The notes: generated from the sequence alone by a model not told the origin. A DNA stretch of 15,889 nucleotides from Gammaproteobacteria bacterium (GCA_020444765.1 JAGRHW010000034.1:1-15889); one strand, 5' to 3'; shown: positions 1 through 8,678, numbered from the stretch's first letter. Made by a program: numbers and translations.

Positions 1-734
1 ATAGGCTCCTGAACACCGAGACCAAGAAAGCTCAGAAAACTTTCAACCAGGATGACCTGCGGAATCGTCAGTGTGACATAAACAATAACCGGCCCCAGGG
101 TATTCGGGATAATGTGCCGGCGAATGATCGCCCCGCTGCCGACACCGATCGCCTCGGCGGCGGCGATAAACTCCTTGCCCTTGATTGACAAGGTCTGACC
201 CCGGACGATTCTCGCCATGGTCAGCCATTCGACCGCGCCAAGCGCGACGAAAATCAGAAAGATATTGCGGCCGAAATAAACCATCAGCAGAATCACGAAG
301 AACATGAACGGCATGGCGTAGAGAATATCCACGAAACGCATCATCAGATGATCGGTGCGGCCACCGATATAACCCGAAACCGCGCCGTAGAGCACCCCGA
401 TCAGCAAGCTGACGGCGGTTGCGCTCAGGCCCACCAGCAGGGAAACGCGAATACCGTAAAGCGTGCGGACAAACAGATCGCGACCGTTGCTGTCGGTGCC
501 GAAATAAAAATGATTGGCCAGATCCGGCGGCGACATCATGTAGTCCCAATACACTTCGTCAAACGGATGCGGATGCAGCCAGGGCACGATCAGCGCTGCA
601 GCAGCCAGCACGAGCAGGATTATCATGCTGAGCAGCGCGGCTCGGTTCTTCAGCAAACGCCGGCGTGCGTGATACCAGAGACTGCGTCCTTCAGTCACCG
701 GTGCGTCGTTGGCGAGGATGTTCGGCGAGGCCAT
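1..734 (-). CDS. oppC: Oligopeptide ABC transporter permease OppC (partial, C-terminus off window)
   Basis: Inner-membrane permease subunit of the oligopeptide importer, pairing with OppB to form the translocation channel. The first 244 codons are present; E. coli OppC is about 302 residues, so roughly the last 55-60 residues lie beyond base 1. The N-terminus has GRSLWYHARRR before the first membrane segment. Next come the family signatures FGTDSNGRDL, then FMFFVILLMVYFGRN, and the cytoplasmic EAA-type loop around GKEFIAAAEAIG that contacts the ATPase. The visible part ends in SFLSFLGLGVQEP. The ATG start overlaps the oppB stop by one base (TAATG), implying translational coupling. The ATPase genes (oppD/oppF) would be expected further left but are not visible. 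Assignment is by recognition of E. coli-type OppC. Confidence 0.95.
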   Translation of the reverse strand, partial: MASPNILANDAPVTEGRSLWYHARRRLLKNRAALLSMIILLVLAAAALIVPWLHPHPFDEVYWDYMMSPPDLANHFYFGTDSNGRDLFVRTLYGIRVSLLVGLSATAVSLLIGVLYGAVSGYIGGRTDHLMMRFVDILYAMPFMFFVILLMVYFGRNIFLIFVALGAVEWLTMARIVRGQTLSIKGKEFIAAAEAIGVGSGAIIRRHIIPNTLGPVIVYVTLTIPQVILVESFLSFLGLGVQEP

Positions 735-1654
735 TATCGCAATCTCACTTTGGGGTCCATCAGGCCATAGACCAGATCGACCAGCAGATTGAAGACGATA
801 ATCAGGCTGCCGTAAAATATGACAACCCCCATCACCAGCGTGTAATCGCGGTTCAGCGCGCCCTGCACGAAATACCGCCCGATACCGGGAATACCGAAAA
901 TCTGCTCGATCACCACCGAGCCGGTAATGATCGCCGCGGTCGCCGGGCCGAGATAGGAAACCACCGGCAACAGCGCCGGTTTCAGCGCATGCCGAATCAG
1001 CATGCGTCCGGCCGGCAAGCCTTTCGCGGTGGCGGTGCGGATATAGTTCGACCGCAATACCTCAATCATGGAGCCGCGGGTCAGACGGGCGATATACGCG
1101 ACCTGCGGCAAGGCCAGCGCCACGATCGGCAGTATCGCCTGGGCCGGACGTTCACCCCAGCCGCCGACCGGCAGCCAGCTCAGATAAACGCCGAAGATCA
1201 GGCTCAATAGTGGCGCCATGACAAAATTCGGGATCGTGATACCGGTCATGGCGCCGGCCATCACCAGATAATCGACCCAGCTGTTTTGCCGGAGCGCGGC
1301 CACGGCGCCGAGCATGCCACCCAACACCAGCGCCAGAACAATCGCGATGCCGCCGAGCATCAGCGAGACCGGAAACCCGATGCTGATCAGCTCGGTGACC
1401 GAATAATCACGGTATTGAAATGACGGACCGAAATCACCCCTGACGACATTACCGAGATATAGCAGATATTGTTTCCAGAGCGGCTCGTCAAGGTGGTAGA
1501 CCGCGTTGAGGTTGGCGGCGATTTCCGGCGGCACGCTGCGTTCCTTGTCGAACGGCCCGCCAGGCGCGGTGCGAATCAGGAAAAACGCGATCGTAACGAT
1601 GATCAGCAGGGTCGGCAATGACCCCGCCAGACGTTTGAAACTGTAACGAAACAC
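734..1654 (-). CDS. oppB: Oligopeptide ABC transporter permease OppB
   Basis: Inner-membrane permease, partner of OppC. At 306 residues it equals the length of E. coli OppB as I remember it. The N-terminal segment is followed by RTAPGGPFDKER, then YHLDEPLWKQY and GDFGPSFQYRDYSV, all typical of OppB. The EAA loop, SNYIRTATAKGLP then RHALKPALLPV, binds the ATPase. The C-terminus DLVYGLMDPKVRL matches the family end. The start codon is GTG; it overlaps the oppA stop by one base (TAGTG) and has GCGGAG just before it. That start gives the family length, so I prefer it. The gene is co-transcribed with oppA and oppC, with a one-base overlap at both ends. Confidence 0.96.
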   Translation of the reverse strand: MFRYSFKRLAGSLPTLLIIVTIAFFLIRTAPGGPFDKERSVPPEIAANLNAVYHLDEPLWKQYLLYLGNVVRGDFGPSFQYRDYSVTELISIGFPVSLMLGGIAIVLALVLGGMLGAVAALRQNSWVDYLVMAGAMTGITIPNFVMAPLLSLIFGVYLSWLPVGGWGERPAQAILPIVALALPQVAYIARLTRGSMIEVLRSNYIRTATAKGLPAGRMLIRHALKPALLPVVSYLGPATAAIITGSVVIEQIFGIPGIGRYFVQGALNRDYTLVMGVVIFYGSLIIVFNLLVDLVYGLMDPKVRLR

Positions 1655-3279
1655 TACTCCGCTATCGTCACGTATTTGCTGCGATGGTGATCCATGACGT
1701 TATCGACCAGCCCTTTGACGGAAGGCTTGACCAGACGTTTTGACACATAATGGTAGATCGGCGCCAGGGAATGCGTATCGAGAAAAATGCGCTCCGCCTG
1801 TTGCAGCATTTGTTTGCGCGTATCCGCATCGCTGGCCAGCGATGCTTCGGCCAGCAGTTTGTCGTATTCGCCGCTGTCAAAGCCGACATCGTTGAGACCG
1901 GAGTCGGACAGAAACAGCTCCAGAAACGTATAGGGATCGTTGTAATCGCCGATCCAGCCGGCACGGAAAACCTGGGTCGCCTGCTTTTGCTTACGGGTTT
2001 CGAGATAAACCTTCCATTCCTCGTTGATCAGTTTGACCTTGGCGTTAAAGGTTTTTTTCCACATCGAGGCAATCGCAATGGCGATCTTTTTGTGGTTCTC
2101 GTTGGTGTTGTAACGAATCTCGACCTCGATCGGATTGTCTTTTGAATAACCCGCCTCCTTGTAAAGCCGCTGGATTTCCTCCTCTCGCGCCGCGCCCTTG
2201 AGCTCCATAAAATCCACATAAACCGGATCGTAAGCGGTCACGCCGGGCACCACGAAGGCATAGGCCGGCACCTCGCCGGCAGTGACGATTTTTTCTATGA
2301 GCAGCTCGCGGTCGATGGCCATGGAAAAGGCCTTGCGCAGCTCCAGATTATCCTTGAACGGCGGCTGCTCGGTATTGAATCCGTAATAATAGGTGCCCAG
2401 GTAGTTCGCGACGCGGAATTCGTCCGGCAGATTTTCACGAATCCAGCGAATCTGGTCGTTGGGAATTTCATAGGTAAAATCCAGCTCTCCGGCGCGGTAA
2501 CGCTTGAGTTCGGCGTTCTGGTCTTCGGTCGGATAATAAATGACCTTGTCGAGGCCGACCTGCTCCTTGTCCCAGTAAGTGGATGATTTTTCCAGCACGA
2601 TGCGCGACTGCGGCACCCACTCGGCCAGCGTGAAGGGGCCGTTGGAAACCATATTGCCGGGTTTGGTCCATTGCTCGCCATGCGCCTCGACCGTGGCCCG
2701 GTGAACCGGCATGGCGATCGAATGCGTGATCATGCTGAGAAAGTACGGCGCCGGCCCGACCAGTTTGACTTCAAGGGTTTTGTCATCGATCGCCTTGACG
2801 CCGAGCGCGGTCAGGTCTTCCTGCTCGCCCCCGGCGATGGCCTGGGCGTTTTCGAGCGGAAACAGCAGGAAGGAATATTCCGAGCCGGTCGCCGGATTGA
2901 GCGCGCGGGTCCAGCCGTAGACGAAATCCCCGGCGGTCACCGGGTCGCCGTTCGACCATTTGGCCTCGCGCAGATGAAACAGATAGGTCTTGCCGTCCTC
3001 GCTGACGTCCCAGCGTTCCGCGACGCCCGGAATAATCGCGCCGTCAGCCGCCTCGGTCGTCAGCCCTTCGTACAGATCACGCAAAATATTTGATGCCGGC
3101 ACACCTTCGGCAATTTGCGGGTCGAGACTGCCCGGCTCCGCGCCATTGCCCTTGCGGAAGACCATCTCGGCCTGCACGCTCAAAGGCAAGAGGATCAGGC
3201 CGGCCAACAAAAGCAAAAATGTTGATCTCTGGCGAAATCGGAAATAAAACGATGACAAAGAGTGATTTGAATAGTGCAT
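1654..3279 (-). CDS. oppA: Periplasmic oligopeptide-binding protein OppA
   Basis: Extracytoplasmic solute-binding protein (SBP_bac_5 family) that delivers peptides to OppBC; 541 residues. The signal peptide has a basic stretch (RFRQR, 14-18), a hydrophobic core (about 20-35) and a likely Ala-X-Ala-like cleavage after VQA at 37. The mature part shows the family motifs EPGSLDPQ, LRDLYEGLT, WSNGDPVTAGDFVYGW and, late, RAGWIGDYNDPYTFLELF. An upstream in-frame start at 3324 exists. I chose 3279 because it has an AGGAGG ribosome-binding site seven bases before the ATG and begins just before the signal peptide. It is the first gene of the oppABC run and overlaps oppB by one base. The usual substrate is short peptides; murein-peptide specificity (MppA-like) cannot be excluded from sequence. 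Confidence 0.95.
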   Translation of the reverse strand: MHYSNHSLSSFYFRFRQRSTFLLLLAGLILLPLSVQAEMVFRKGNGAEPGSLDPQIAEGVPASNILRDLYEGLTTEAADGAIIPGVAERWDVSEDGKTYLFHLREAKWSNGDPVTAGDFVYGWTRALNPATGSEYSFLLFPLENAQAIAGGEQEDLTALGVKAIDDKTLEVKLVGPAPYFLSMITHSIAMPVHRATVEAHGEQWTKPGNMVSNGPFTLAEWVPQSRIVLEKSSTYWDKEQVGLDKVIYYPTEDQNAELKRYRAGELDFTYEIPNDQIRWIRENLPDEFRVANYLGTYYYGFNTEQPPFKDNLELRKAFSMAIDRELLIEKIVTAGEVPAYAFVVPGVTAYDPVYVDFMELKGAAREEEIQRLYKEAGYSKDNPIEVEIRYNTNENHKKIAIAIASMWKKTFNAKVKLINEEWKVYLETRKQKQATQVFRAGWIGDYNDPYTFLELFLSDSGLNDVGFDSGEYDKLLAEASLASDADTRKQMLQQAERIFLDTHSLAPIYHYVSKRLVKPSVKGLVDNVMDHHRSKYVTIAE

Positions 3280-3296
3280 GCGCTCGCCTCCTTTTA

Positions 3297-3317
3297 GACA
3301 GGCCCTTAGAGCCTGTC
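3297..3317 (-). promoter_or_regulatory. Hairpin in the oppA 5' leader
   Basis: A perfect 7-bp inverted repeat (GACAGGC / GCCTGTC) with a 7-base loop. In the oppA transcript it ends about five bases before the AGGAGG ribosome-binding site. It has no U-run, so it does not look like a terminator; it could shape ribosome access or mRNA stability. An inverted repeat of this size can arise by chance, so function is only inferred from position. Confidence 0.3.
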
Positions 3318-3418
3318 CGGCCAAACCTGACTCGCTTGCAGAGACCCGGCACTGACCCGGGACTCCTCAAGTTTGGCACAAGCCGCGTTTTTGCTCAATC
3401 GGCGGGATAGCGTGACAG

Positions 3419-4072
3419 CTAGGGCAAATCCGAGCGCCGGCGGCCAAGCTCGGCGGCGACTGCCAGCGCCTCACCGGCGAGTCGGGTGATCTGCGCCCAA
3501 TCCCGGTTGGCCAGCAGTTCCGGCGTTACCAGCCAGGAGCCGCCGACCGCCTTCACATTCGGCAAGCGCAGGTAGTCGGCCATGTTCCCGGCATTGACGC
3601 CACCGGTCGGACAAAACCTCAGATCAGGAAATACCGAGGAAAAACCCTTCAATGCGGGCGCACCGCCGGCGATCGAGGCCGGAAAAAATTTAACGTCCCC
3701 GATGCCGAGTTCCAGCGCCATGATCATTTCGCTGGCGGTCACCGCGCCCGGCAGCCAGGGCATTCCGGACTGTCCGGCGGCCGCGGCGAGTTTTTCGCTG
3801 AGGCCCGGACTCACCGCAAACCTCGCGCCGGCATCCCGGGCCTCGGCGAACTGTTCCGCACGCAGTACCGTACCGACACCGACAATCGCCTCAGGCAGCG
3901 CCCTGGCCATGCGCTCGACGACGTCCAGCGCGGCCGTTGTCCGCAGCGTCACTTCCAGCGCACTGACACCACCGGCCAGCAGCGCCTCAGCAACCGGTAC
4001 CGCGTGTTCCGGGTCGTCGATCACCAGGACCGGTATCAACGGGTTATTCGCCAATTGATCGAAAACTGTCAT
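3419..4072 (-). CDS. eda: 2-keto-3-deoxy-6-phosphogluconate (KDPG) aldolase
   Basis: Cytoplasmic class I aldolase that cleaves KDPG to pyruvate and glyceraldehyde-3-phosphate, the last step of the Entner-Doudoroff pathway. 217 residues, the usual size. Motifs seen: PVLVIDDPEHAVPVAEALL, ALEVTLRT with the catalytic Glu at 40 (E. coli Glu45), VGVGTVL, AVSPGL, the Schiff-base lysine at 128 in VKFFPA (E. coli Lys133), RFCPTGGVN and GGSWLV. The open frame runs back to 4237, but that extension overlaps edd. The ATG at 4072 has AAAGGGGA upstream and gives the family N-terminus. It follows edd by 13 bases, so the two form an operon. No clear intrinsic terminator is visible between eda and oppA (139 bases). 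Confidence 0.97.
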   Translation of the reverse strand: MTVFDQLANNPLIPVLVIDDPEHAVPVAEALLAGGVSALEVTLRTTAALDVVERMARALPEAIVGVGTVLRAEQFAEARDAGARFAVSPGLSEKLAAAAGQSGMPWLPGAVTASEMIMALELGIGDVKFFPASIAGGAPALKGFSSVFPDLRFCPTGGVNAGNMADYLRLPNVKAVGGSWLVTPELLANRDWAQITRLAGEALAVAAELGRRRSDLP

Positions 4073-4085
4073 CTGTTTGTCCCCT

Positions 4086-5918
4086 TTAACATTCGGTCTC
4101 GAATACACAGGCACCTTCCTCGGCATCGCCGGCTTTTTCACGAAACATGGCAAACAGTTCACGGCCGGTACCGAAGCGGGACTCTTCGAGCAGAGGTCCC
4201 GGACTTGCGTTACAGCGGGCCTGCCAGGCATCGTCATCGATTTCGACCGTCAACACGCCCTGCGCGCAATCGAGCAAGACGACATCCCCGTCGCGCAATT
4301 TTGCCAGCGGCCCGCCGCTCAGGCATTCCGGCGAAACATGCAGCGCCGCGGGTACCTTGCCCGAAGCGCCGGACAAACGCCCGTCGGTAACCAGTGCAAC
4401 CCTGAATCCTCGATCCTGCAGGGAAGACAAAGGCGGCAGCAGTTTATGCAACTCCGGCATACCGTTGGCTTTCGGTCCCTGAAAGCGCACAACCACGACG
4501 ACGTCGGTTTCCAGCTCGGCGTTTTTAAACGCGTTCTGGAAAGCCTCCTGGCTGTCGAAAATCCTGCAGGGCGCGCAAACCCGCCACTTGTCTTCATCGA
4601 CAGCGGAGGTCTTGGCGACAGCCCGGCCGAGTTTGCCGCTCAACAACACCAGGCCGCCTTCCTTGCGATAGGGTTGATCGGCAGGCGCGATAATATCCGC
4701 CGCCACACCGGCTTTCGGCGACGGCCGCCAGCGCAACTGTTCATCATCCAGATAGGGTTCGCTGGCATAGTCGCCAAGCCCCTTGCCGGTAACGGTCTTT
4801 ATATCCCCGTGCAACAGACCGGCGCCCAACAGCTCACCGATCACCGTGCCGATACCACCGGCGGCGTGAAACTGGTTCACATCCGCCTTTCCGCTCGGGT
4901 AGATTTTGGCGATCAGCGGGATCAGCGCCGATAAATCACTGAAGTCATCCCAGTTGATACGAATCCCTGCCGCCCTGGCCATTGCGACCAGATGAATCGT
5001 ATGGTTCGTCGAGCCTCCGGTTGCCAGCAGGCCGATTATCGCGTTGACAATGGCTTTTTCGTCAACCAACTCGCAGAGCGGCAAATATTCGCCACGCAAG
5101 GCGGTCATTTCGATCAGGCGGGCAACCGCCGCCTCGGTCAGCCGGTCACGCAGCTGGCCAATCGGCGGTACAAAGGCCGCACCTGGAATGTGCAAGCCCA
5201 TCACCTCCATCAGCATCTGATTGCTGTTGGCGGTGCCGTAAAAGGTGCAGGTGCCGACATCGTGGTAAGCGGCCAGTTCCGATTCGAGCAGTTCCTCGCG
5301 AGTCGCCTTGCCCTCGGCAAAGCGCTGGCGGACCATGGCCTTGTCGCTGTTGCTGATGCCGGATGACATCGGCCCCGACGGAATAAACACCGCAGGCAAA
5401 TGTCCGAAGCGCAAGGCGCCGATCAGCAAGCCCGGCACGATCTTGTCACAGATACCAAGAAACATCGCCGCGTCCATGGTGTTATGAGATAACGCAACTC
5501 CAGTACTCATTGCAATCAGGTCGCGGCTGAACAGTGACAGTTCCATGCCTGCATAACCCTGCGTGACGCCATCGCACATTGCCGGCGTGCCGCCAGCGAC
5601 CATCGCGACTGCATTGTATTGGCGGGCATAGTCTTTGATAAGCGGCGGATAACGTCCGTAGGGAGAGTGTGCGGACAACATGTCATTGTAAGCGGTGACA
5701 ATACCGAGATTCGGCGGTTTCTCCTGCATTAACAGGATTTTGTCCCCGGATGGTGCAGCGGCCAGGCCGTGCGCAATATTAGTGCAGCCCAGCGCATGCC
5801 GGCGCGGCCAGTCGGCGGCGGCGTTTTTCATACGCTGCAGATAGCGTTCACGTGAATCACGGCTGCGTTGCTGGATGCGTTCGGTAACGTCCAGAATGCC
5901 TTGTTTAATTTCACTCAT
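4086..5918 (-). CDS. edd: 6-phosphogluconate dehydratase
   Basis: Iron-sulfur dehydratase (IlvD/Edd family) converting 6-phosphogluconate to KDPG in the cytoplasm; 610 residues against about 603 in E. coli. Motifs seen: [33 protein letters not shown] (CDGVTQG at 115-121), GICDKIVPG (155-163) and [12 protein letters not shown] (223-234). Further on are [28 protein letters not shown] and [18 protein letters not shown]. Cys157 and Cys224 are likely cluster ligands by family analogy. Two starts are possible, 5927 and 5918; neither has a strong ribosome-binding site. I took 5918 because the N-terminus then matches the family length better. It is first in the edd-eda operon and divergent from zwf. 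No HexR-type operator (TGTAAT..ATTACA) was found in the shared 88-base gap. Confidence 0.97.
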   Translation of the reverse strand: MSEIKQGILDVTERIQQRSRDSRERYLQRMKNAAADWPRRHALGCTNIAHGLAAAPSGDKILLMQEKPPNLGIVTAYNDMLSAHSPYGRYPPLIKDYARQYNAVAMVAGGTPAMCDGVTQGYAGMELSLFSRDLIAMSTGVALSHNTMDAAMFLGICDKIVPGLLIGALRFGHLPAVFIPSGPMSSGISNSDKAMVRQRFAEGKATREELLESELAAYHDVGTCTFYGTANSNQMLMEVMGLHIPGAAFVPPIGQLRDRLTEAAVARLIEMTALRGEYLPLCELVDEKAIVNAIIGLLATGGSTNHTIHLVAMARAAGIRINWDDFSDLSALIPLIAKIYPSGKADVNQFHAAGGIGTVIGELLGAGLLHGDIKTVTGKGLGDYASEPYLDDEQLRWRPSPKAGVAADIIAPADQPYRKEGGLVLLSGKLGRAVAKTSAVDEDKWRVCAPCRIFDSQEAFQNAFKNAELETDVVVVVRFQGPKANGMPELHKLLPPLSSLQDRGFRVALVTDGRLSGASGKVPAALHVSPECLSGGPLAKLRDGDVVLLDCAQGVLTVEIDDDAWQARCNASPGPLLEESRFGTGRELFAMFREKAGDAEEGACVFETEC

Positions 5919-5928
5919 AGCAATCATC

Positions 5929-5988
5929 TTTATAGCGTCATCATATTCGCGTACTATCCCAGAGAACGGGCATCTCTACAATCGTGTA
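5929..5988. promoter_or_regulatory. Divergent edd / zwf promoter region with a small dyad
   Basis: In the 88 bases between edd and zwf I see a candidate plus-strand promoter TTTATA-N17-TACTAT (5929-5957) for zwf. A candidate minus-strand promoter TTGTAG-N17-GATAGT (5981-5953) would serve edd. Each matches consensus only partly (3-4 of 6 per box), and the two -10 boxes overlap face to face. A dyad TACA-ATCG-TGTA (5977-5988) overlaps the edd -35 box and falls in the presumed zwf leader. These are eye-scored; transcription-start mapping would decide. Confidence 0.3.
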
Positions 5989-6006
5989 ATCATGGTGAGG
6001 ACCTTC

Positions 6007-7473
6007 ATGGATTTATTGCAACCATTCGATTTGATACTGTTTGGCGGTACCGGCGATCTTGCAACCCGCAAACTGATTCCAGCGATGTTCAATATTCACG
6101 CCGAGGGGCAATGGCCGAATGACAGCCGCCTGATCTCGATAGCGCGAAGTCAGTACTCGCGCGAAGATTATCTGCGCTTTCTCGACGATGAAGCCAAACC
6201 GCATATTTCCGGCGAGTTACTGGAAAAAGGCTGTTGGGAAGATTTCTGCGCCGCCATCGATTACCAGTCGATCGACTTATACAACAGCGAATCCTACACC
6301 GCATTGGCGACGAAGCTTGCCGATCGCACCGAAATGGCGCGGCTGTTCTATCTGTCTACCGGCCCCAGTCTGTTCGGTCCGATCTGCGAGCATCTGGGTG
6401 AGCATCATCTCGTTACTAAAAAATCGCGTATCGCGGTGGAAAAACCACTTGGCCGCGATCTTGAATCAGCACGCCGGATCAACGCCCAGATGTCCAGCCA
6501 CTTCGAGGAAGAGCAGATTTACCGGATCGATCATTACCTCGGCAAGGAGCCGGTGCAGAATCTGATTGCGCTGCGATTCGGTAACGCGCTGTTCGAGCCG
6601 CTGTGGAGGCGTGGCAGAATCCGCGACGTGCAGATCACCGTTGCCGAGCAACTCGGCATGGAAGGCCGCGGCGAGTTTTACGATACCACCGGCGCGCTGC
6701 GCGACATGATCCAGAACCATCTCTTGCAGATGCTTTGCATCATCGCGATGGAACCCCCCAGCACTCTGGCCGGCGACAGCGTGCGGGATGAAAAGCTCAA
6801 GGTCCTGCGCGCACTGAAACCGCTGCAGGGCGAAGACGTGGTGCGCAATACGGTACGCGGTCAGTACATCAAGGGCATCGTCAACAGCAAGACCGTAACC
6901 GACTATACCGATGAACCGGGTGTTGCCGAAGACAGCGATACGGAAACCTTTGTCGCGCTGCGCGCCGAAGTCGACAGCTGGCGCTGGTCCGGCGTGCCGT
7001 TTTACCTGCGTACCGGCAAGAGCATGCAAAGCAAGGTCAGCGAGATCGTTATCAACTTCGAGGCGGTGCCGCACTCCATATTCAATAATGAGCCAAGCCT
7101 GCCCCCGCCCAACCGGCTGGTTATACAAATGCAGCCGAGTGAGGGCATCAAGCTGTCGATCATGGCGAAAAAGCCGGGCGACGGCATGCGCCTGACGCCC
7201 GTCAATCTGAATCTGGATCTGACCGAAACCTATAAAAAGGATTCCTATAATGCCTACCAGCGCCTGCTGGTCGACCTGATTCGCGGCAATCTGTCTTTAT
7301 TTATGCGCCACGACGAACTGGACGCTGCCTGGAGCTGGATAGACCCGATCATCCGGACCTGGGCCGACCGGGAAGTAAAAACCAAACCCTACCCTGCCGG
7401 CACCTGGGGCCCAGCGGCATCGAGTGCGCTGATAGCCCGCGATGGTTTGAGCTGGCACGAGGAAAGCCCATGA
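6007..7473 (+). CDS. zwf: Glucose-6-phosphate 1-dehydrogenase
   Basis: Oxidises glucose-6-phosphate to 6-phosphogluconolactone, reducing NADP+ (or NAD+); cytoplasmic. 488 residues, close to E. coli Zwf (491). The N-terminal Rossmann motif FGGTGDLATRKL has GGTGDLA at 13-19. EKPLGRDL carries a substrate lysine at 146. The active-site signature RIDHYLGKEPVQN is at 173-185, with Asp175 and His176. YDTTGALRDMIQNH has His238 at the position of the family's catalytic base. The frame is open upstream to 5875, but that overlaps edd. The ATG at 6007 has GGTGAGGA upstream and starts directly at the Rossmann fold; an in-frame ATG at 5992 is less likely. The stop overlaps the pgl start (ATGA), so zwf and pgl are translationally coupled. 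Confidence 0.97.
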   Translation: MDLLQPFDLILFGGTGDLATRKLIPAMFNIHAEGQWPNDSRLISIARSQYSREDYLRFLDDEAKPHISGELLEKGCWEDFCAAIDYQSIDLYNSESYTALATKLADRTEMARLFYLSTGPSLFGPICEHLGEHHLVTKKSRIAVEKPLGRDLESARRINAQMSSHFEEEQIYRIDHYLGKEPVQNLIALRFGNALFEPLWRRGRIRDVQITVAEQLGMEGRGEFYDTTGALRDMIQNHLLQMLCIIAMEPPSTLAGDSVRDEKLKVLRALKPLQGEDVVRNTVRGQYIKGIVNSKTVTDYTDEPGVAEDSDTETFVALRAEVDSWRWSGVPFYLRTGKSMQSKVSEIVINFEAVPHSIFNNEPSLPPPNRLVIQMQPSEGIKLSIMAKKPGDGMRLTPVNLNLDLTETYKKDSYNAYQRLLVDLIRGNLSLFMRHDELDAAWSWIDPIIRTWADREVKTKPYPAGTWGPAASSALIARDGLSWHEESP

Positions 7474-8180
7474 ACCCGATGATCAATCATCTCGAATTCG
7501 GCGATCGCGAAGAACAGGCCGAGGTACTTGCCCGTGTGATAGCCGCTCAGCTGCGCGCTGCCATCAAGGCCAGAGACAATGCAAGCCTGGTGGTTTCCGG
7601 TGGCAGTACGCCAATCGCCATGTTCAACACGCTCAGCACGCTGGAGATTCCGTGGTCAAACGTCACCGTACTGCTGGCGGATGAACGCTGGGTACCGCCC
7701 GACCACCCGGACAGCAATCAAGCTCTGGTAGAAAAACATTTATTGCAAAATGCAGCGGCTAGCGCCCGTTTCGTTCCGTTATGGAACGATGCGACATCGC
7801 TGGACGCGAATATTGCAGCCTGCAATAAATCCCTGACTCAACACGCCAGGACGTTTGATGTCGTGGTGCTCGGCATGGGCGACGACGGCCACACCGCTTC
7901 GCTGTTCCCGTGTGCGCCGCCGGCGGAACTCGCCGATGCACTTGCACCCCATCACAACGAATCCTGCATGGCGATGCATCCAAGCTACGCACCCCACGCG
8001 AGAATCACCCTGAGCTACCCCCGACTCCTCGATACACGACGACTGCTGCTGCAGATCTGCGGCGAAAAGAAACAACAAGTGCTCGCCGAGGCCCTTGGCG
8101 GTTCGGATATCGGCGCAATGCCGGTCAGAGCCTTTTTAAAACAGCATGAGCGTCCGCTGGATATTTATTTCAGTGCGTAG
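7470..8180 (+). CDS. pgl: 6-phosphogluconolactonase (DevB/Pgl type)
   Basis: Hydrolyses 6-phosphogluconolactone to 6-phosphogluconate, linking Zwf to Edd; cytoplasmic. 236 residues, typical of the glucosamine-6-phosphate isomerase/lactonase-fold DevB family. Motifs: VVSGGSTPIAMF (phosphate loop, 41-52), LADERWVPPDHPDSN (DERW at 71-74) and VVLGMGDDGHTASLFP (132-147). The His in DGHTASLFP is the likely catalytic base in this family. The ATG overlaps the zwf stop by four bases and is preceded by GAGGAAAG. With zwf, edd and eda it completes an uninterrupted route from glucose-6-phosphate to pyruvate and triose phosphate. No convincing terminator is visible in the 68 bases between it and the convergent gene at 8249. 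Confidence 0.95.
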   Translation: MNPMINHLEFGDREEQAEVLARVIAAQLRAAIKARDNASLVVSGGSTPIAMFNTLSTLEIPWSNVTVLLADERWVPPDHPDSNQALVEKHLLQNAAASARFVPLWNDATSLDANIAACNKSLTQHARTFDVVVLGMGDDGHTASLFPCAPPAELADALAPHHNESCMAMHPSYAPHARITLSYPRLLDTRRLLLQICGEKKQQVLAEALGGSDIGAMPVRAFLKQHERPLDIYFSA

Positions 8181-8248
8181 GCCCTGTTTTCAACGGACGA
8201 TTCCGCACGAACATAGACCTTGGGATTTCACGTAGATTTGAACGGGTT

Positions 8249-8656
8249 TTACGTTTTACTGATTTTTCCACAATGCCTGCATTTTATACCATGCCTGTAA
8301 AAGAAAAGCGGAAACCCCAAAAACAGAAAAACCAGAAATGCTGGTCTTTTTCCTATGGTATAAGCCTCGACATCATTGCTGCCACATTCCGGGCATCGTG
8401 TTTCATCACCCCCTACTTCTGCTATCAGGTTTTCGCTGAAGTCTTGTGAGATAAGCGCCTTTGCCTCTGTTTCATAATCTTTCGGGACCAGTAACCTGAC
8501 GCCGCCCAACGCATTCGAGTACAACCATTGCATATTGATCGTATGCTCATCGGTGATAAACACCGGAATGCCGGCGGCCTCCAAACTCGCCTTGGCGATA
8601 TGCGCTTCATGCGGGTAGGAAAATGAAGCAATTTCAGCAAGGCTATCGGAAATCAT
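8249..8656 (-). CDS. DUF2007-domain protein with C-terminal zinc ribbon
   Basis: 135 residues, no known reaction. Residues about 6-75 (IASFSYPHEAHIAKASLEAA then GIPVFITDEHTINMQWLYSNALGG) look like the DUF2007 domain, a small ferredoxin-like fold often labelled putative signal-transducing protein. It is followed by two CxxC pairs, CPEC (88-91) and CRHC (126-129). These flank a hydrophobic stretch at about 105-120 (AFLVFLFLGFPLFFYR) that is long enough to be a short membrane-associated helix. The four cysteines probably bind zinc, although the hydrophobic insert between the pairs is unusual for a compact ribbon. It lies 22 bases after the tautomerase gene on the same strand, so it is probably the last gene of that unit. 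The ribosome-binding site is weak (GGCGG). Function unknown. Confidence 0.8.
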   Translation of the reverse strand: MISDSLAEIASFSYPHEAHIAKASLEAAGIPVFITDEHTINMQWLYSNALGGVRLLVPKDYETEAKALISQDFSENLIAEVGGDETRCPECGSNDVEAYTIGKRPAFLVFLFLGFPLFFYRHGIKCRHCGKISKT

Positions 8657-8678
8657 TCAATACCGCCGATTTTTGTCT

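Noticed and set aside
3340..3365. CCCGG/CCGGG repeat as an eda terminator
   Set aside because: Only a 5-bp stem with no following T-run on the minus strand.
5977..5988. TACA-ATCG-TGTA dyad as a HexR operator
   Set aside because: HexR half-sites run TGTA...TACA; here the order is reversed, so it does not fit the known motif.
5875..6006. Upstream extension of zwf to 5875
   Set aside because: It overlaps edd, lacks family similarity, and the ATG at 6007 has a good ribosome-binding site and family length.
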